Shown here one piece after another: positions 42,606 to 55,402 of a DNA stretch of 64,000 bases. Below the pieces are notes generated by a model. That model made no database searches and was not told where the DNA came from. It saw only the letters and a program-made list of their open reading frames with translations. The stretch is from Anodontia alba (Eukaryota; Mollusca; Bivalvia; Lucinida; Lucinidae). The first letter of the stretch is position 1. Each line of letters begins with the position of its first letter. The position numbers were made by a program, and so were the translations under genes. The stretch is taken from positions 87,228,535 to 87,292,534 of the forward strand of contig OZ024821.1 of NCBI GenBank assembly GCA_964016985.1, given 5' to 3'.

Positions 42606-45153
42606 TTAAGGGTTCATCACAGTCACAAGTGGGTGGGGTAGCTGTAATTTTTTCAATTCTGAATTGTCTCAAAAGTAAGAAGTTATTTGAAAAATCAACT
42701 ACTTGAGAGCTTACTTTCATAATCAGTGAGGGTATTCGTTATGTAAGGCTAAAATTTAAAGGATTTTAAAGAAAAAAAATCACCTGAAGAACTGTCCAGC
42801 TATTTGCACCTAAACTATTTATATAGAGCCTGTATCCTGAATACAATAAAATGAAAAGTTTGTCCTTTTATGTGACAACAATGTCTTACAAGATATATGT
42901 TGGGAATCACACTACAAAGAAGTAAGGCAGCTTTTTATAGCACAACCACTGGTAAAATTTGAAAAGAAAATCAGACATTTTTTGTTTACAAAGTAGTGCC
43001 CAAAACAAGTATGGAGGAAAAAAAATGTCATATGAAAGAGAAGTTGGATTTGTCTCCCTTCTGAAGTTAAGGTTTTTTTTCGGATTGTCTATCCTGTTTT
43101 CTCTGGTGACCTATTAAAAGTGGATGTGGCATATTGCTTTTACTTTATCTTCTTTACTGGTGTCTGTTTGTCTGTCTGTCTATATGTTGTCTACAAAAGC
43201 ATGGGACGAGTGACCATGAAAAATAAATGAGAATGTGCTTTCCTTCTATCCTTTTAATCTTAAATGATCAAAAATAATTATGCATGTTTACCATAAAAAA
43301 TGTCAAATCCAATCTTTTTGAAGGATGTCTATAGAACCGTGTGCTGTGACATCTTTGATAGAATGGGGCAATAAGAAAATGAATCATTTTTGTAAAGTTG
43401 TGTACATATATCAACAATTAAATGCAACTTTTCTAAAGTTTAAACTGTTCCAGTTTACAGAACTAATTTCTGCAACTGTTTTCTGACTAACTGATAGGGC
43501 TGATACATATATATATTTTTATCATTCGCGTACAAACGAGTTCTTTCTTCTTTTTTCAGAAACTGAACTTTTTCTTTCCTCTGTCTGGTTTTACTGTTTT
43601 TACCATTAGTCTGTCCAAAGCGTCTCCTGTATTTTTTTCTTATTGTAAACACCCATGTTGCTTTGTATTTGCTAAATTCTATTCCTCAGTTCTGAATTCA
43701 CAAATTCAACACTGTAAGTCTGGAAAAATAACTTGCAAAATTGATAATTTTCGCGCAAAAACGGTTCTGTAAAACACTGTAGGCTTCAACCATCCACCAT
43801 ACTTGTTTAAATCTGGTCACGCGATTGCATTTTACAACCATTGGCGTAAGTAACGGTGAATCGTAAATGTATGTTAAAACATGTATACCTACCTCATCTT
43901 AATCAGTGAACACACAATAATCTGCACAATTAAACTTCATAGAACCATTTCATTAAGTCTGGGGCACTTACCTTGATCACTACTATTTTGCCGAATTTTA
44001 ATGGAAAATTGTTTATCAACACGTCCCCGTGCTGCGCGAAAATAAACCGGAAATGCCTAAGGACATCTGCACGAGGTTGATGCGCAAATACCATATAATC
44101 CGCATTTTTATTTATTATTAATATATTACACTATATTCTCTATTATTATTTAATCTGTTTCATACTCTTTTCAATATAATATAAATGTAAAATAGTAAAT
44201 TCAAAAAATAAAACGCTTTTTGCAAATTTGCGTTGAGTACTGCTAAACACTGAACAACACCCCAGGCCATCCCATGGAACCCCAAGGGACAGAAAGTTGT
44301 GCATTTCCTGTGTTATTTCCTATTCAGACAACAGAGCTACAATGTCATGCCCATAAAAGCACTTTTTGGTAGTAATTTAAGTTAATAAACATGATCATCA
44401 GTGTTGTTCACCATTTTTCTTCTTTCCACGAAGTGTCCCCACGTTCATTTGTCGTGGCATCATTCTGCGCATTACCATTTGATGCCGTTGGTGCTATGGA
44501 GTATTTAGTAGTACCCATTCGCGCATTAATAGTCCGTGTGATTCGCCCGACAGGTTCCTCGTGAAAATCGTTTTGGTAAAAAGTTGTTCATCTTCTCATT
44601 TGAGGTGTCAAAATAAATTATCATCTTCTGCAAATCGCAGCAATGATCATTGAAAAAAGATAAACCATCTTAAAGCTGAGTTTCAGTGCTTTTTTCAAGG
44701 TATGTTTCATATTATTTTTGTAAGTTCATTTGCTAGATAAACATACTAAAAATTTTGTTTACATTTTTTCATGAATGAAAAATGGCTACATTGAAAATCT
44801 AGAATACCATGTCATGAAAATGGTATGCATTTTAGTGCAAGTTTGTAGTTTTCAAGATTAATACCGTAGGACATTGTAGCTGATATATCATGGCATATTC
44901 TGTCTGCAACTGCCTTTGAAAAAAATGTATCATTCTTGACTTTGACTGCAAATGCGAATGCCCATATATTCGCTATTTTCTTTATGTCTTTTTGGCCTCT
45001 TAGAAAAAATTTCTCCATGTATAAAGAATGCCCCTAGTACCTTCTTATTAGCAGATATATCATTTTTTTTAACACCCATATGGTTATTGTGAAGTTCTGT
45101 GCAGACCATTTTCTAAGGTACCCCACCCACTTTTGACTGTGATGAACCCTTAA
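42606..45153. mobile_element. 2.54 kb DNA element with TTAA target duplication
   Basis: TTAA (42606-42609), then GGGTTCATCACAGTCACAAG.. (TIR 42610-42640). The right TIR ..CTTTTGACTGTGATGAACCC (45119-45149) is followed by TTAA (45150-45153). The TIRs match at 30 of 31 positions. TTAA duplications are typical of piggyBac and Kolobok superfamilies. No transposase ORF is visible, so it is non-autonomous or badly decayed. Explains the whole 42.6-45.15 kb block. Confidence 0.85.
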
Positions 45154-46352
45154 AACGTTATGAAAACAAAATGCGCATGAGGCTTGCATTAATAATATTT
45201 AAATTCCTTGTCCCAACAAGAAACGTTCAAAAAAGTAACCAACTAAAACCTTTAATTAACCTTTATTTTGTCCCAGTATGATTTTCTCACGCCATTGTTT
45301 ACTTTCTCAACGGTGTCAAATGAGGTCACGACGGTCATTGGTTAAAGCAAAAACAAGAATTGAATTTTCCGAACGAATTTGACGGAAACGGACGGAAACA
45401 AACGAAAGGCAAATAACGTTTAAATTACTCCCGATTGATTAACAGAAAAAAGAATGTTTGTGTAAAATCAGAATCTACAGTTCAGTGACAAAGTCTGGAA
45501 GCAAAGTAAGGGAATTTAAGAGATATTTCCTATAATAAAACCCATATCATTGATACATCAAAGAGTTTTCAAGTTCACAAGTAAAGAGTTAAACATTAAA
45601 GATGCACTTCCTCGCTTTATTCCTCTCTCCACGGGTAAACAGTTTGTGTGGACGATGGAGGGGGTGCGTATTACAAGGTCCTTTAAGTGATTAGTATGTA
45701 AGAGTATACAAAGTAGGGGTTTTAAAGCTCAATCCCAGCGTTGGGCAAACTAAAAAAGGACAGCCTCTTGAGTAAAAGGTAGAAGAAAAAAAAAATACAT
45801 GAGATGGAGCATTCTGAAGTAGAACAGAGAGATTGAAGGTGCCTTAAAGAATTTGAAGGTGCCTTTGTTCTGACTTGTTTGAAAAGAAAGGTCTTTCAGT
45901 GCTTCGACAATTTAAGGAGTTAGACTGGGGGTGGGGTTGGGGGTTGGCACACATCTGTACGGAAAAAAAATCATAGAATAGAGAATTTGAAGGTGTCTTG
46001 ATGATCACTTATTTCGAAAGGAAGATTTTTAGTGCATCGGCATTTTAAAGCGAGGGCGGGGGGATGGGTAGGGGGGCGGGGGCGTCTGATCAGGGTCTGC
46101 ACTGTTTGCTACTCCACTCGTAGGTAGAAAAATGGAAGAGTTGAAGAGAAGTATGGGGGAAAGGGGTAAGATTATTTAGGGTAAATACGGTATCCTAAAT
46201 TGATCAGGAAAATAAAACTTTAGTCAATGTGGGGTCAACTGAACCATGAACCCTATCTGAATATGCCCTTGAGAGAAAAAAAGAGCGAATGAAACTTACA
46301 TGTACAAATGTATAAAAATCAAGGCAATTCTAAGGAGATATTTTATTTACAG
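45154..46352. other. low-repeat sequence
   Basis: G-rich stretches (45925-46080) and gacggaaacggacggaaaca (45379). No exon with both splice sites found. Probably intron or upstream region of the exon at 46353. Confidence 0.3.
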
Positions 46353-46483
46353 AGATAGCCAACGGAGATGACAATGTGGCCTTTTCTTCGCCTAAGTCTG
46401 TCTTGAAACCAAAATATCGGATATCTGGCAAAAGCGAACTTCTAACGTTTTTCGATAAAACACATTGTATGTCAGAACGATAG
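46353..46483 (+). CDS. candidate terminal coding exon
   Basis: Acceptor gagatattttatttacag|AG at 46351-46352. After two bases (a split codon) comes a 42-codon open frame (IANGDDNVAFSSPKSVLKPK.., then SELLTFFDKTHCMSER) ending in TAG at 46481-46483. AATAAA follows at 46978-46983. The peptide has normal composition and no repeat origin. It resembles a cytoplasmic C-terminal tail, but I recognise no family. Upstream exons were not found, so it may be chance. Confidence 0.4.
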
Positions 46484-48932
46484 TCGGGGTTGGGGTGGGA
46501 TTTTTATTATTATTATTATTATTTATTGCTCTCAAAGACGCTTTAAGCAAGTATGCGTATGCCGATTTTACAGAGGAGTCACATTTTTATTTGATTGTTA
46601 GCGGTGAAATCAGTTTATATCTGGTGAAAATGAAAGTGTTATCAATCACTAGTGAAATGATATCGTATCATTTCACTTGTGACTGAAACGATTTATATTT
46701 TCACTCCTCGCTTTGAACGACTTCGGTTTTCGGTTTCAGAAGAGGATGTTACCTCCATTTCGGATTTCTGAACACCTCTAACTTCTTTGTCCCTGAACTA
46801 AACTATCAAATGTTGGAATGCTTCTTCTTAGAATGTAAGGAACATTTTGGTATCAAGATTATTTTGATTTTCCAAAACTTTTAATTTTTGTCTCTGCAGC
46901 GCTTCACATATTCAGCACAGAACGTCGACGCCATGACGTTCATGTTTTGTTTGACGTGAGACGCGCATTGTGTAAACAATAAAATAAAAAGAAAATTTAC
47001 TCGTTTTCAGTGAATACCATAGAATATTTCATCTCGTATACTGAAAACATTCAAATTTTTACTTGTGCTTCGCACTCGTAAAAATACTGAGGATTTCATT
47101 ACTTTCGATGACAATATTTATGGTATTCACAGCAAAAGAGTAAATATCCTCTATATATTTACTGATCGAAATGTTCATAAATGCACCCACGACATTTCTT
47201 AAGATAGGATCTTGCTAAAGTTTTCACAGCTAAACAGCACAATATGTTGTATACTAGCCACAGTTGCGCTCGGTAGTGGATAGATGTTCCAGATATCCAG
47301 ATATTCCAGATACCGAATTTGGTAATATCGGGTGTCCTAAATTCGTTATATCATACTGGCAAGAAGCAGGGCGGTGTGAGAGAAACTGAAGGCAGGGGTT
47401 TCGTTTAATACTTTATGATAACTTCACTGCTTCTTTAAAAACAAGTGATAAGACCCTATCTTATAATAAAATAAAAAAAAAATACATATATAAATTAATG
47501 AAAATATAGAAGTCACAAAATACCATATTTCCCTATTATTCGGAAAGACTTGCCTGAACAGTGTACACCTAGTTCAAATCAAAAGAACAGTAGATGTAAA
47601 TTATATTGCCTACATTGTCTCCCATTTATACCGTAGCCAAGTACAATGTATTTGGGATTTTACAGAGAATGAATATATAGCTCCGTTCATTCATTTAGCG
47701 TGGCGATTCTATGTTTAACGAGACGAGTCCATCTAAGAAATATGCTACGTGACTGTTGAGACGTAATTTCGAACCAATGAATCACCGTGTGACCAGCAAT
47801 ACATAGGATGCGCGGATGCGCATGCTCATTTTGATATTCGCTGTCTTGCGACTTAGGTTTTTTTTTTTCTGATTTCGCGGCGCACGTGTATTTTTCTAGC
47901 GCTTAAAGATGTGTATTTGAGGACACGATTTTGTTTGTTGTGTTTGTATGTCTTTAAAAGAATGACCCATATAGAGTATTGGGACAGCAAAACTCTTGAT
48001 TAGTTAGTACATCAAGCAATCTGATTAAGGACTTCATTGCCCTGACAGCGAAGACACTACTCAGATAACGCAAATGCACAGGATCTGAGCCTTCCCTGTT
48101 CTAAAATGATATAGGAACTTTTTTTTTTCAAGTTGCGTTGTGCGGTATGTGGGTATTTTTCTCATGCTGAAAATAATTATTGTATGAATAGATGCCGTTT
48201 TTTCTTTACGTTCTGGCAGCGCATTCAAAAGTGCAAATTAATGAGGGTCTGGTTTGGGGCGAGGTGGGGGTGAGGGGGGAGGGGGGTACCAAAAATCGTT
48301 TATCATTAAAATCTTAGCCCTTTAATTAGTAATGGGTAGGCCCCTATCTTCACAAAAATCAGTATATTTTGGATTTTTTTTCCGGGGGGGGGGGGGGGGG
48401 GGGGGGGGCTTAATCGTTAAATTCTACATCACAAAAATCAGTAGTAACTAAAAGTTTAGGCCAAAACTCAGTAGTCAAGAAAAATAAGGTCATTAAAGAA
48501 GAGTCAATAAGCCCAACCCAGACCCGCATCAGTCGGAAATATTTTTTTTTTTTTTTTTTTTTTTTTCCCCCTCAGATTTCCGTATCTACAGATGACTGCC
48601 CAAGGAAAACATGTTCGCGGGTGTTGTGCTACATTATTCGTAAAGACAGTTTCCCTCATTTTTTTTACCATGGCTCACCATATTCTATCCCCCCTCCCCC
48701 ACACCTTCTCCCCAGTACCAAACCCTTGTCTTTTCCTTGTTATTTCATTTATTTTTTTTATTATTATGCTACATTACTCGAATGGGCATCTTTACCCAAT
48801 ATAGTGAGGACAGCCACGCTCACCGTCTTCTTTTCTCTCCCATACTACACACATACGTGCATAATTTTAGGGAAAAAAAAAGTTAAAAAAAATTTAATTC
48901 CAAATTTTTGTTGTAACCAATGTCACGTGACT
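46484..48932. other. low-repeat sequence with homopolymers
   Basis: Possible 3' UTR to 46983. Then AT-rich spacer. A G-run at 48385-48408, T-runs at 47860-47868 and 48542-48566. No gene seen. Confidence 0.4.
48922..48931 (+). promoter_or_regulatory. GTCACGTGAC E-box palindrome
   Basis: A perfect 10-bp CACGTG palindrome (USF/TFEB-type site) 1 nt before the candidate ATG at 48933. It is followed by acaatggcggctac, which resembles a YY1 site common at animal housekeeping start sites. Suggests a transcription start here. Confidence 0.45.
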
Positions 48933-49013
48933 ATGTTTTCAACACAATGGCGGCTACAAATGTCATTTCAGCGATGGCTTGTTTTCATTAGAAATATTCT
49001 TACAATAAGAAAG
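48933..49013 (+). CDS. candidate exon 1 of a three-exon gene
   Basis: 27 codons from ATG (MFSTQWRLQMSFQRWLVFIR..), ending in phase 0 at ATAAGAAAG|GTACGAC. The peptide is basic and has no acidic residue, resembling a mitochondrial presequence or membrane-anchor segment. It joins in phase with 50274-50412. The overlapping atggcggctaca frame stops after 14 codons and is not used. Confidence 0.4.
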
Positions 49014-50273
49014 GTACGACGGAATTTTTAGCCCAGATTTCAACTATTTACCACCTTTGACATAAAATGGACGCACAATGCAATGGGTAGACAGTCTATA
49101 CCAAAATTTTATAAGTGCGATAGGGAAATACATAGGGTCCGTGTTAGACGTCGCATGCACATCTATAAACAGCAATTATCAATAAATTGGTGCATGCGTA
49201 CGTCTAACTTGTTGGACTACCTGAGTTGGATGCGCCCACATTTATACACCAGCATTTTGCCTTTTCATGTATGTACTTTTGGGTTTGTATACGTAATGAC
49301 AAATTGTTTTCAATCTGAATTTTGGTCAGAGACTAAGAATCCACAAAAATATTGCAACTTCTATGCTTGATGTCTGTTATTGGCTGTACTTATCTGCTGT
49401 CAGTATTTAGAGATACCTTGTTAATTCTTCCACTGGATTTGACATGAGTTTTAAACCCTTACATTTTGCTAGTAACCTGTTCACGTCAAGTTTTGAGACA
49501 TCACGAAACCACGTGCACATGCACACATGATGTCCACTTTGAAAACAGTTACCTCCCCAGGGCTGCAATGTGTGCAAAGTCATCCACAAATTTACAGAGT
49601 TCTGGCAGACTTGGGCATCAAAGGCCAAGATTGAAAACTGCAAATTTCTGGCATTTTCAGTCTTGAATGTTGCAAAGTTATTATATATAACAGAGTCATG
49701 GGCAAAAAATCAGTGCATGCTAGTGAATGACATGTTGTCAGGATCAACTTCGTCCAAAACAATACTTTGTAGAAAGCAAGCTGCAACATATTTTCGAAAA
49801 GCTGTGTTCTTTTAATATAATATCGTCCAAAAAAAAAAAAAAAAAAAAAACGAAGTGTGACGGTGGAAAATATTTATACTCTATTTGAGTTGTATCTTTA
49901 ACGGTTAACATCTCCATTCATGCCGAAGTGTTTTTCGACCATAACCCATAGTTTCACATGGCTGTTAAAAAGACTACCTTTAAAACTTACTTCTCAGTGT
50001 CCAAGAGTACCAGATACTGTTGTTCTGATTGTTGCTAAACATCAAAAACTATTTGGGCAGGTGTAAAGTAGTGGACAATGGATTGTTTTTTTTTGTTGTT
50101 GTTTTTTTTTTTTTTTTCACTTTCAGTTCTATTAAAATTTTTGGGTAGTTTTGTGACATTTGGTTCATTAGCGGACATTCACTAAATCAAGGGAAGTAAC
50201 CCAGTGAAGAATGATGATAGGGATGAAAACATACACAAATTTTAAGGCATGTATAAACTGTTTCCATACCTAG
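49014..50273. other. putative intron 1
   Basis: AT-rich, with an A-run (49828-49850) and T-runs (50086-50119). No repeat family recognised. Confidence 0.35.
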
Positions 50274-50412
50274 GAAAGACAAATTTATTCAAGAGTGTGG
50301 GACTACATGTACATTAGGTTCCGGAAGGTTCGCGATGGACCACCAATAAAATCCTATCTTGACATGGCAACACTATTTTTCCAGCTATGCAGTAAATCGT
50401 ATGCAAACAAAG
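50274..50412 (+). CDS. candidate exon 2 of a three-exon gene
   Basis: 139 bp, acceptor tgtttccatacctag|GAA and donor AACAAAG|GTAAAG. It has 46 codons plus one base (phase 0 in, phase 1 out): ERQIYSRVWDYMYIRFRKVR, then DGPPIKSYLDMATLFFQLCS.. This looks like real protein (amphipathic helices, no low complexity). The family is not recognised. Confidence 0.5.
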
Positions 50413-52720
50413 GTAAAGTACATGATCCCCTCCCAACTGATTTGCATTAATGAAAGATAAATTTAGATGTAGTGAATGACTGAATTACCAAAGTGGTGAT
50501 TTAGTGAAATGATCTTCTTCTTTTTTGCATTATTATGCTGAAAATTTTGGAGTTTTTTTTTTTATTTTTTTATTTAATGCATAAATAGTAACCATTGAAA
50601 GTTACTTAGTACACTACAAATATGTACATAAAGAAAATGCAGTTTGTTTTGTTTATCAAAACCCAAGAGTTAAATGAGTCATAGAGATGATTTGTGTAAT
50701 TCAAAAAAGTGATTGTACAATAGATAATCAATCGGTTATGATTCTCCGATAATCAATTGTGAAAATTTTGTCCAATTCCCAACACTAGTACCAGAGAGGA
50801 TAAGCTTACAAGATCATGTACCAGTGGCAAGACTGGAATGTGATATATGAGACAGATATATCCCTTTCAGGCATTCACGATAATAAAATTTCATGTCAAC
50901 TATGCTTCTGTCTGTCAGTGCAGGCAATTTTTTGTAATTTGTTGCACCGCAAATTTATTCTTAAGCAATCACAATTTGCAATAGAAAATAATGTAATGTG
51001 ATGAAAAAACAACACACATTCTACTCACGCTGATGGTTTGAAAAGTTTTTACTTTCGCTTTAAATTTACTAAAACTCAGCAACATTTGGACAGATTTAAA
51101 TTTGATGAATTGTCCTTCAACATATTTTCGACTAGCTGTTGCATTCGATAAGTTGTCGGATTAAGTGTTCAGTGGTTTTAGTCAAAATGTCATGGTGATA
51201 TTTCCCTGGCAAAGCTCCTATGTCCCAGGGGGGCTGGGATGGTAAATTGACATTTTTTGTTTTGTATATTTTCAACAAAGTCCACCAACTACATGCAAAT
51301 GACCGATTATTATAATAGATGCATATACAAGCATTGGTCAACATGTTCAAAGGTTGATTGAGCATATACAATAATAATTTTTAATTGAACATACATGTAG
51401 AATATTTAACATATAACTTCAGTTGTTTAATATGTTACGTTAATGACATAGGTGGCAGGTTGAGGTGACCGGAGGCTTTATTTTTCTAATCTTTCTCTTT
51501 AACTGGAGGTTGATGCACTTTCCTTAAGTCTGTCTTTCTCGTCTGCTTAAGTGCTTTTCTCGTGCTCGTGCTCTTTTCGAAGCCTAAAAGCCCTTTCAAA
51601 GAGCACCTTTATTTTCAAAACTGTTAAAAATGCCTATTATATGTCTTCTAATTCAGTAAATCAATTTTACTTAAAGTTAATTGAAGTTATTTGGTGAGAG
51701 TATGGTATTTAAAATAAAAAATCATTGAATTTTTACTTAAAAATGGCCCAGTACAAAAAAAAAAAAAAAAAAGCAGGGATGGGACAGGGCAACATGCTGC
51801 AGCACCTTATTATAACCCTACTAAGCAAAGCTTAGGGAATTTCAACTTTTTTGGTACTCAGGATATGTAAAATGTGCTTTTGCAAGATAAAAACTGAATT
51901 TTTTAAGCTATTATAGATTATAAATTGCAGATGTGAAAACAAAAACTGAAAATTTTATAACATCCACTGAAAAGATTTAAATGTTTGACAAAATTTCATT
52001 ATATTACAAATAATTTGCCTATATTATGTCACTGGACATAGTAAATAGGCTACAGAAATGATTTCAGAAGTCAGATCAGTTGTTTTCTTGTGGAAATGTT
52101 ATCCTGCACCCGCTAAAATATTGTGCTGATCAAATTGTTTTATGGCCATACTTAGCATACTTTATAGTGCAATTATGTTTTTTACAACCAAAACCCAAAG
52201 TATCCAGTCCCAGGGCATGATGCATGGGTCAGTTTTGCATTCAAACTTAACTAGTATACTTACTAACTTCAAGGTATTTGATTTGATATATGTAATAATA
52301 ATATGGATAATGCTTCATTACCATACTTAATACAATTTTATTTTTTACACCCCCTCCTTTAGCACAATTGGCAGGTGAGTAAGTTGTGGCCCTTGGGTCT
52401 CTTGTTCAGGGGTCATCCTAGAGCTTTCAGAAAGGGAAGTTTTACAACAGTTTCAGGATTTCAGGGAGAAGTTTTGGTCCAAATTTTGGATTTCCCTATA
52501 CATTCTATACATTTTCACTTTTTCCTCAGCTTAAGATAGGGAGACGTCAGCCAGCTTAGGGAGACTTTTTCTCCCAAATCACCCTCTAGGATGACCCCTG
52601 CTTGTTTATCTGAGGAACCGCAACAATATGCAGTTGTAATGATTCTTCTGTTTGGTCTTAGAAATTAACTCGGGATTACCGATCAGACATTTGTTTCTAT
52701 ATGTATATTGAAATTTTCAG
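50413..52720. other. putative intron 2
   Basis: AT-rich, low-repeat. Contains an A-run (51750-51773). Plus-strand ORFs in it have no splice support. Confidence 0.35.
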
Positions 52721-52999
52721 GAATCATGCAAGAAGATGTCCTAATGGCAGCATTGGAGGAAATGTCATGAAGAGACTGCAGCCTTAGCACATGCTGGTAG
52801 TAGCAGTGAAGAAAGTGTAAATACAGGTGGTGCAGAGGAAGAAGATCTTAATACAGGTGGTGCAGAGGAAGAAGGTGTTAATAAATGGGGTGCAGAGGAA
52901 GAGGATAAGAGTACTGATAGAGACTCTGCTTCCCCTTGGATTGATAATGATATTTCTCTATCTGACACTGAAGTTGACAATTCTGATTCTGATAGCTGA
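52721..52999 (+). CDS. candidate exon 3 with acidic tail in a shifted frame
   Basis: Acceptor ttgaaattttcag|GA. Joined to exon 2 in phase (G+GA) it reads IMQEDVLMAALEEMS and stops at TGA 52768. One base over, a 76-codon acidic frame (52769-52999) runs to TGA. It includes three 30-bp repeats (52819-52908) encoding NTGGAEEEDL, NTGGAEEEGV and NKWGAEEEDK, and ends DNSDSDS. The in-frame repeats and clean end suggest this was, or is, the true C-terminus and that a one-base change broke it. Either the 89-residue protein or a ~165-residue acidic-tailed one is possible. Confidence 0.45.
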
Positions 53000-53228
53000 G
53001 CTTTACAGTACTTGTTTTTTAGACAAAGAAACTCTTATTTATGCATTTGTGTTGCATTCAGTTGATAGAAGGATAAAAATGCTGTAAGGACATGTTTCAA
53101 CTTCTAATGCATAACAGAGTACACTGTCAAATTTCTACATCAGGAACATGACATTTTTGACATTTTCGTTTCTCTTCTGACGGAATGCACTTATTTTCTA
53201 TGGGACATTAATTGACATTGTTCTGTTA

Positions 53229-53234
53229 AATAAA
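53229..53234 (+). terminator. polyadenylation signal AATAAA
   Basis: tgttaaataaacgg, 230 bp after the acidic-frame stop: a normal 3' UTR length. Confidence 0.5.
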
Positions 53235-53249
53235 CGGTTTTAGGAGATT

Positions 53250-53795
53250 TCATCTGTATGTCATTGTGGTACAAGGAGGCTAAGCCAAGCAACTCGTTTT
53301 CAAAAAATTCAAGTGAAAACAACCAACATTACTTCAGATATAGCCTCTTTAAATTCCCTTTATTTTTCATTCAAAGGGAAGTAATTTGAGATGCTAAGAA
53401 GTTCATATTCAACTCGACACCATTTGATGGGAAGTTGGAATTAAAGAATGTTGTGGTTTTACTCACAGACATTGGTGCAAGACATTTTTGGAAAGTAAAA
53501 TGACATTTGCTTTATGCAAAGGGAGTTATGACTGGAAATGCTGTTTTTCATTAAGGTCTCATAACTTCATAATTTATGACTGCGGAAGAATTATTTTTGT
53601 GATTTTCGAAGACATGTTCGACAAAAATGAACATGAAAACATTTTAACGAACAACTTACAACACGAGCCAGTACTCAAAACTGTAGTGTATACTTTTTAT
53701 TGCCTTAAGAGTATATACATGTATATACATCAAAATGAAACGCTGTGCTTTTAACCCTTAAAGCGCCAGTCACAACTGCAACTGCAGCAGACCAC
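53250..53795. other. no confident feature
   Basis: AT-rich. An 88-codon open frame at 53488-53754 has no supporting signals. Confidence 0.3.
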
Positions 53796-53796
53796 T

Positions 53797-53864
<68 letters not shown>
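53796..53864. repeat. (TA)n microsatellite
   Basis: About 34 uninterrupted ta repeats. Confidence 0.97.
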
Positions 53865-53867
<3 letters not shown>

Positions 53868-54790
53868 TCTTAGAAAATAAGTCCTGACAATTCATGTGAA
53901 TTGTCTGCCAAGTCGATTCACATGAGGGCATCTCTGAGGAAACAGTTTAGACCCAGATTAAAGATGGAGCAGTTTGCTGTACACTGTTGCAGTTCACCTA
54001 ATTTTCAAGCTTGCCAAATAGATCTGCTTCATTTTTTTTTTTTTTTTTTTTTTTTTTTGTAAGAATAAAGGCTCTTTAGTGTTGAGAATAATAACAGTTG
54101 TCTTTTTTTCTGACCTTCAGAAAGCCAAAGGCCTAAATGCAAATGAAAAATGAGTAGCTTGTTTTCTTGTCCCTGTGCATGTTTACGGCTTAGCCCTCTG
54201 AGCAAAGTTTTCAGCAGATGGAATTTTGCATTTTGAAATATTTGTCTTATTTTTCCCAGAAAAAAAAAATGACATTTTATGCATACTTTGGAGAAGAGAC
54301 AATTTGTATGAGCTGTAAAACCTTTTTTTCTGGGAAAATAACGAAAAATATTACAGGTGTCTTAGGTTTTTCTTATTTATATAACAAAAAAAAAAAAAAA
54401 AAAAAGATAAGCACTTTCATTCAAACTGTCTCTCATGAAGACAATTTGCTTAAAATGTCACAACCTGTTTTCTTGGAGAAATAAGAAAAATATTTCATAG
54501 TGTCCTCTGCTGAAGTTTTTATCCAGTAGGCAAAGAGTTAAAATAGGGGTTTTGTATCTTACTGAAGTGATATCCAAAGGTAAAGGCATTGATTTTCTTA
54601 ACCATTACTACTCTTGGGGTAAATTCAGCAGACGACAAATTGATATTTTCCTTACATCTATCAGACAGTTCGTGCAAAGTGTCTCCATATGAGAAAGTTT
54701 GCATGATATTGTCAATTTCTTATTTTGGGGAAAAATAAGAAATACATTTCATTATGTTGTCTGCTGAAAAGTTTATCCAGAGTGATATAA
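53865..54790. repeat. cluster of palindromic MITE relics
   Basis: Four partial copies of the ~110-bp palindrome (gaaaataag..gacatttcatgcaaattg tctcc / aatttg.atgaaatgtc..gggaaaaataag), near 53868-53960, 54240-54350, 54410-54490 and 54640-54750. They are each followed by the gtctgctgaa..ttatccag motif. Other copies: 25965, 26685, 28630, 38590. Confidence 0.7.
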
Positions 54791-54988
54791 GAGTAGATAA
54801 GCTTTAAGGAGATATATTTGTATTGATCACTTTGGGATATTTATCTTAATTCTGCATAACTCATTTGAAAGCTTGATTTTTTTTTTTTTTTTCACAATAT
54901 ATTTTTTTTAGGTTTTTTTGTGGATTTTTAGGAGCAAGAAAGTGTTTATGTTATCTTTGGTTTTGATAAGAACCATCTGTGAACAGGA

Positions 54989-55215
54989 GTTTGTTTGTGT
55001 TGAGGTTTTACGGCCCAGTCAACCCAATGGGGTCATGTTGAGCGCGGTCAGTTTACCTAACCACATGTTTACTGGGCAGGCTTAGTCCTCTAAGCAGTTA
55101 ACCTGTATTGTGCACATTCTTTCGCCAAAAACTGACAACTGCCCTTCTTGAATCAGCGGAAGGGAGAGAATGACCATAGAAAATATTTCATGATCTTCCG
55201 CGAAAGAATGTTGCA
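54989..55215 (-). mobile_element. SINE, head truncated
   Basis: tttgtgttgaggttttacgg .. agggagagaatgaccataga, same as the tail and body of 62818-63118. The tRNA head is missing. Confidence 0.85.
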
Positions 55216-55320
55216 AATAAAGTCAGAGTTAGGGATAATTACACCTCAAGCTGCGAGGTTTATTTTGTGTACCCTTACAGGTTCTCTGATATTTTTTGGA
55301 GATACCTGGCATATTAGAAT

Positions 55321-55402
55321 AGACTGGTATGCTGTGACATTTGACATTAATTTAGGCATATTGGAAGAGACTGATATGCTGTGACATTTGACATTAATTT
55401 AC
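55321..55402. repeat. ~47-bp tandem duplication
   Basis: agactggtatgctgtgacat ttgacattaattta occurs at 55321 and 55368 with one change. Confidence 0.8.

Noticed and set aside
43455..43652. 65-codon basic minus-strand ORF
   Set aside because: Lies inside the TTAA element, is low-complexity Lys/Arg and has no family or splice support.
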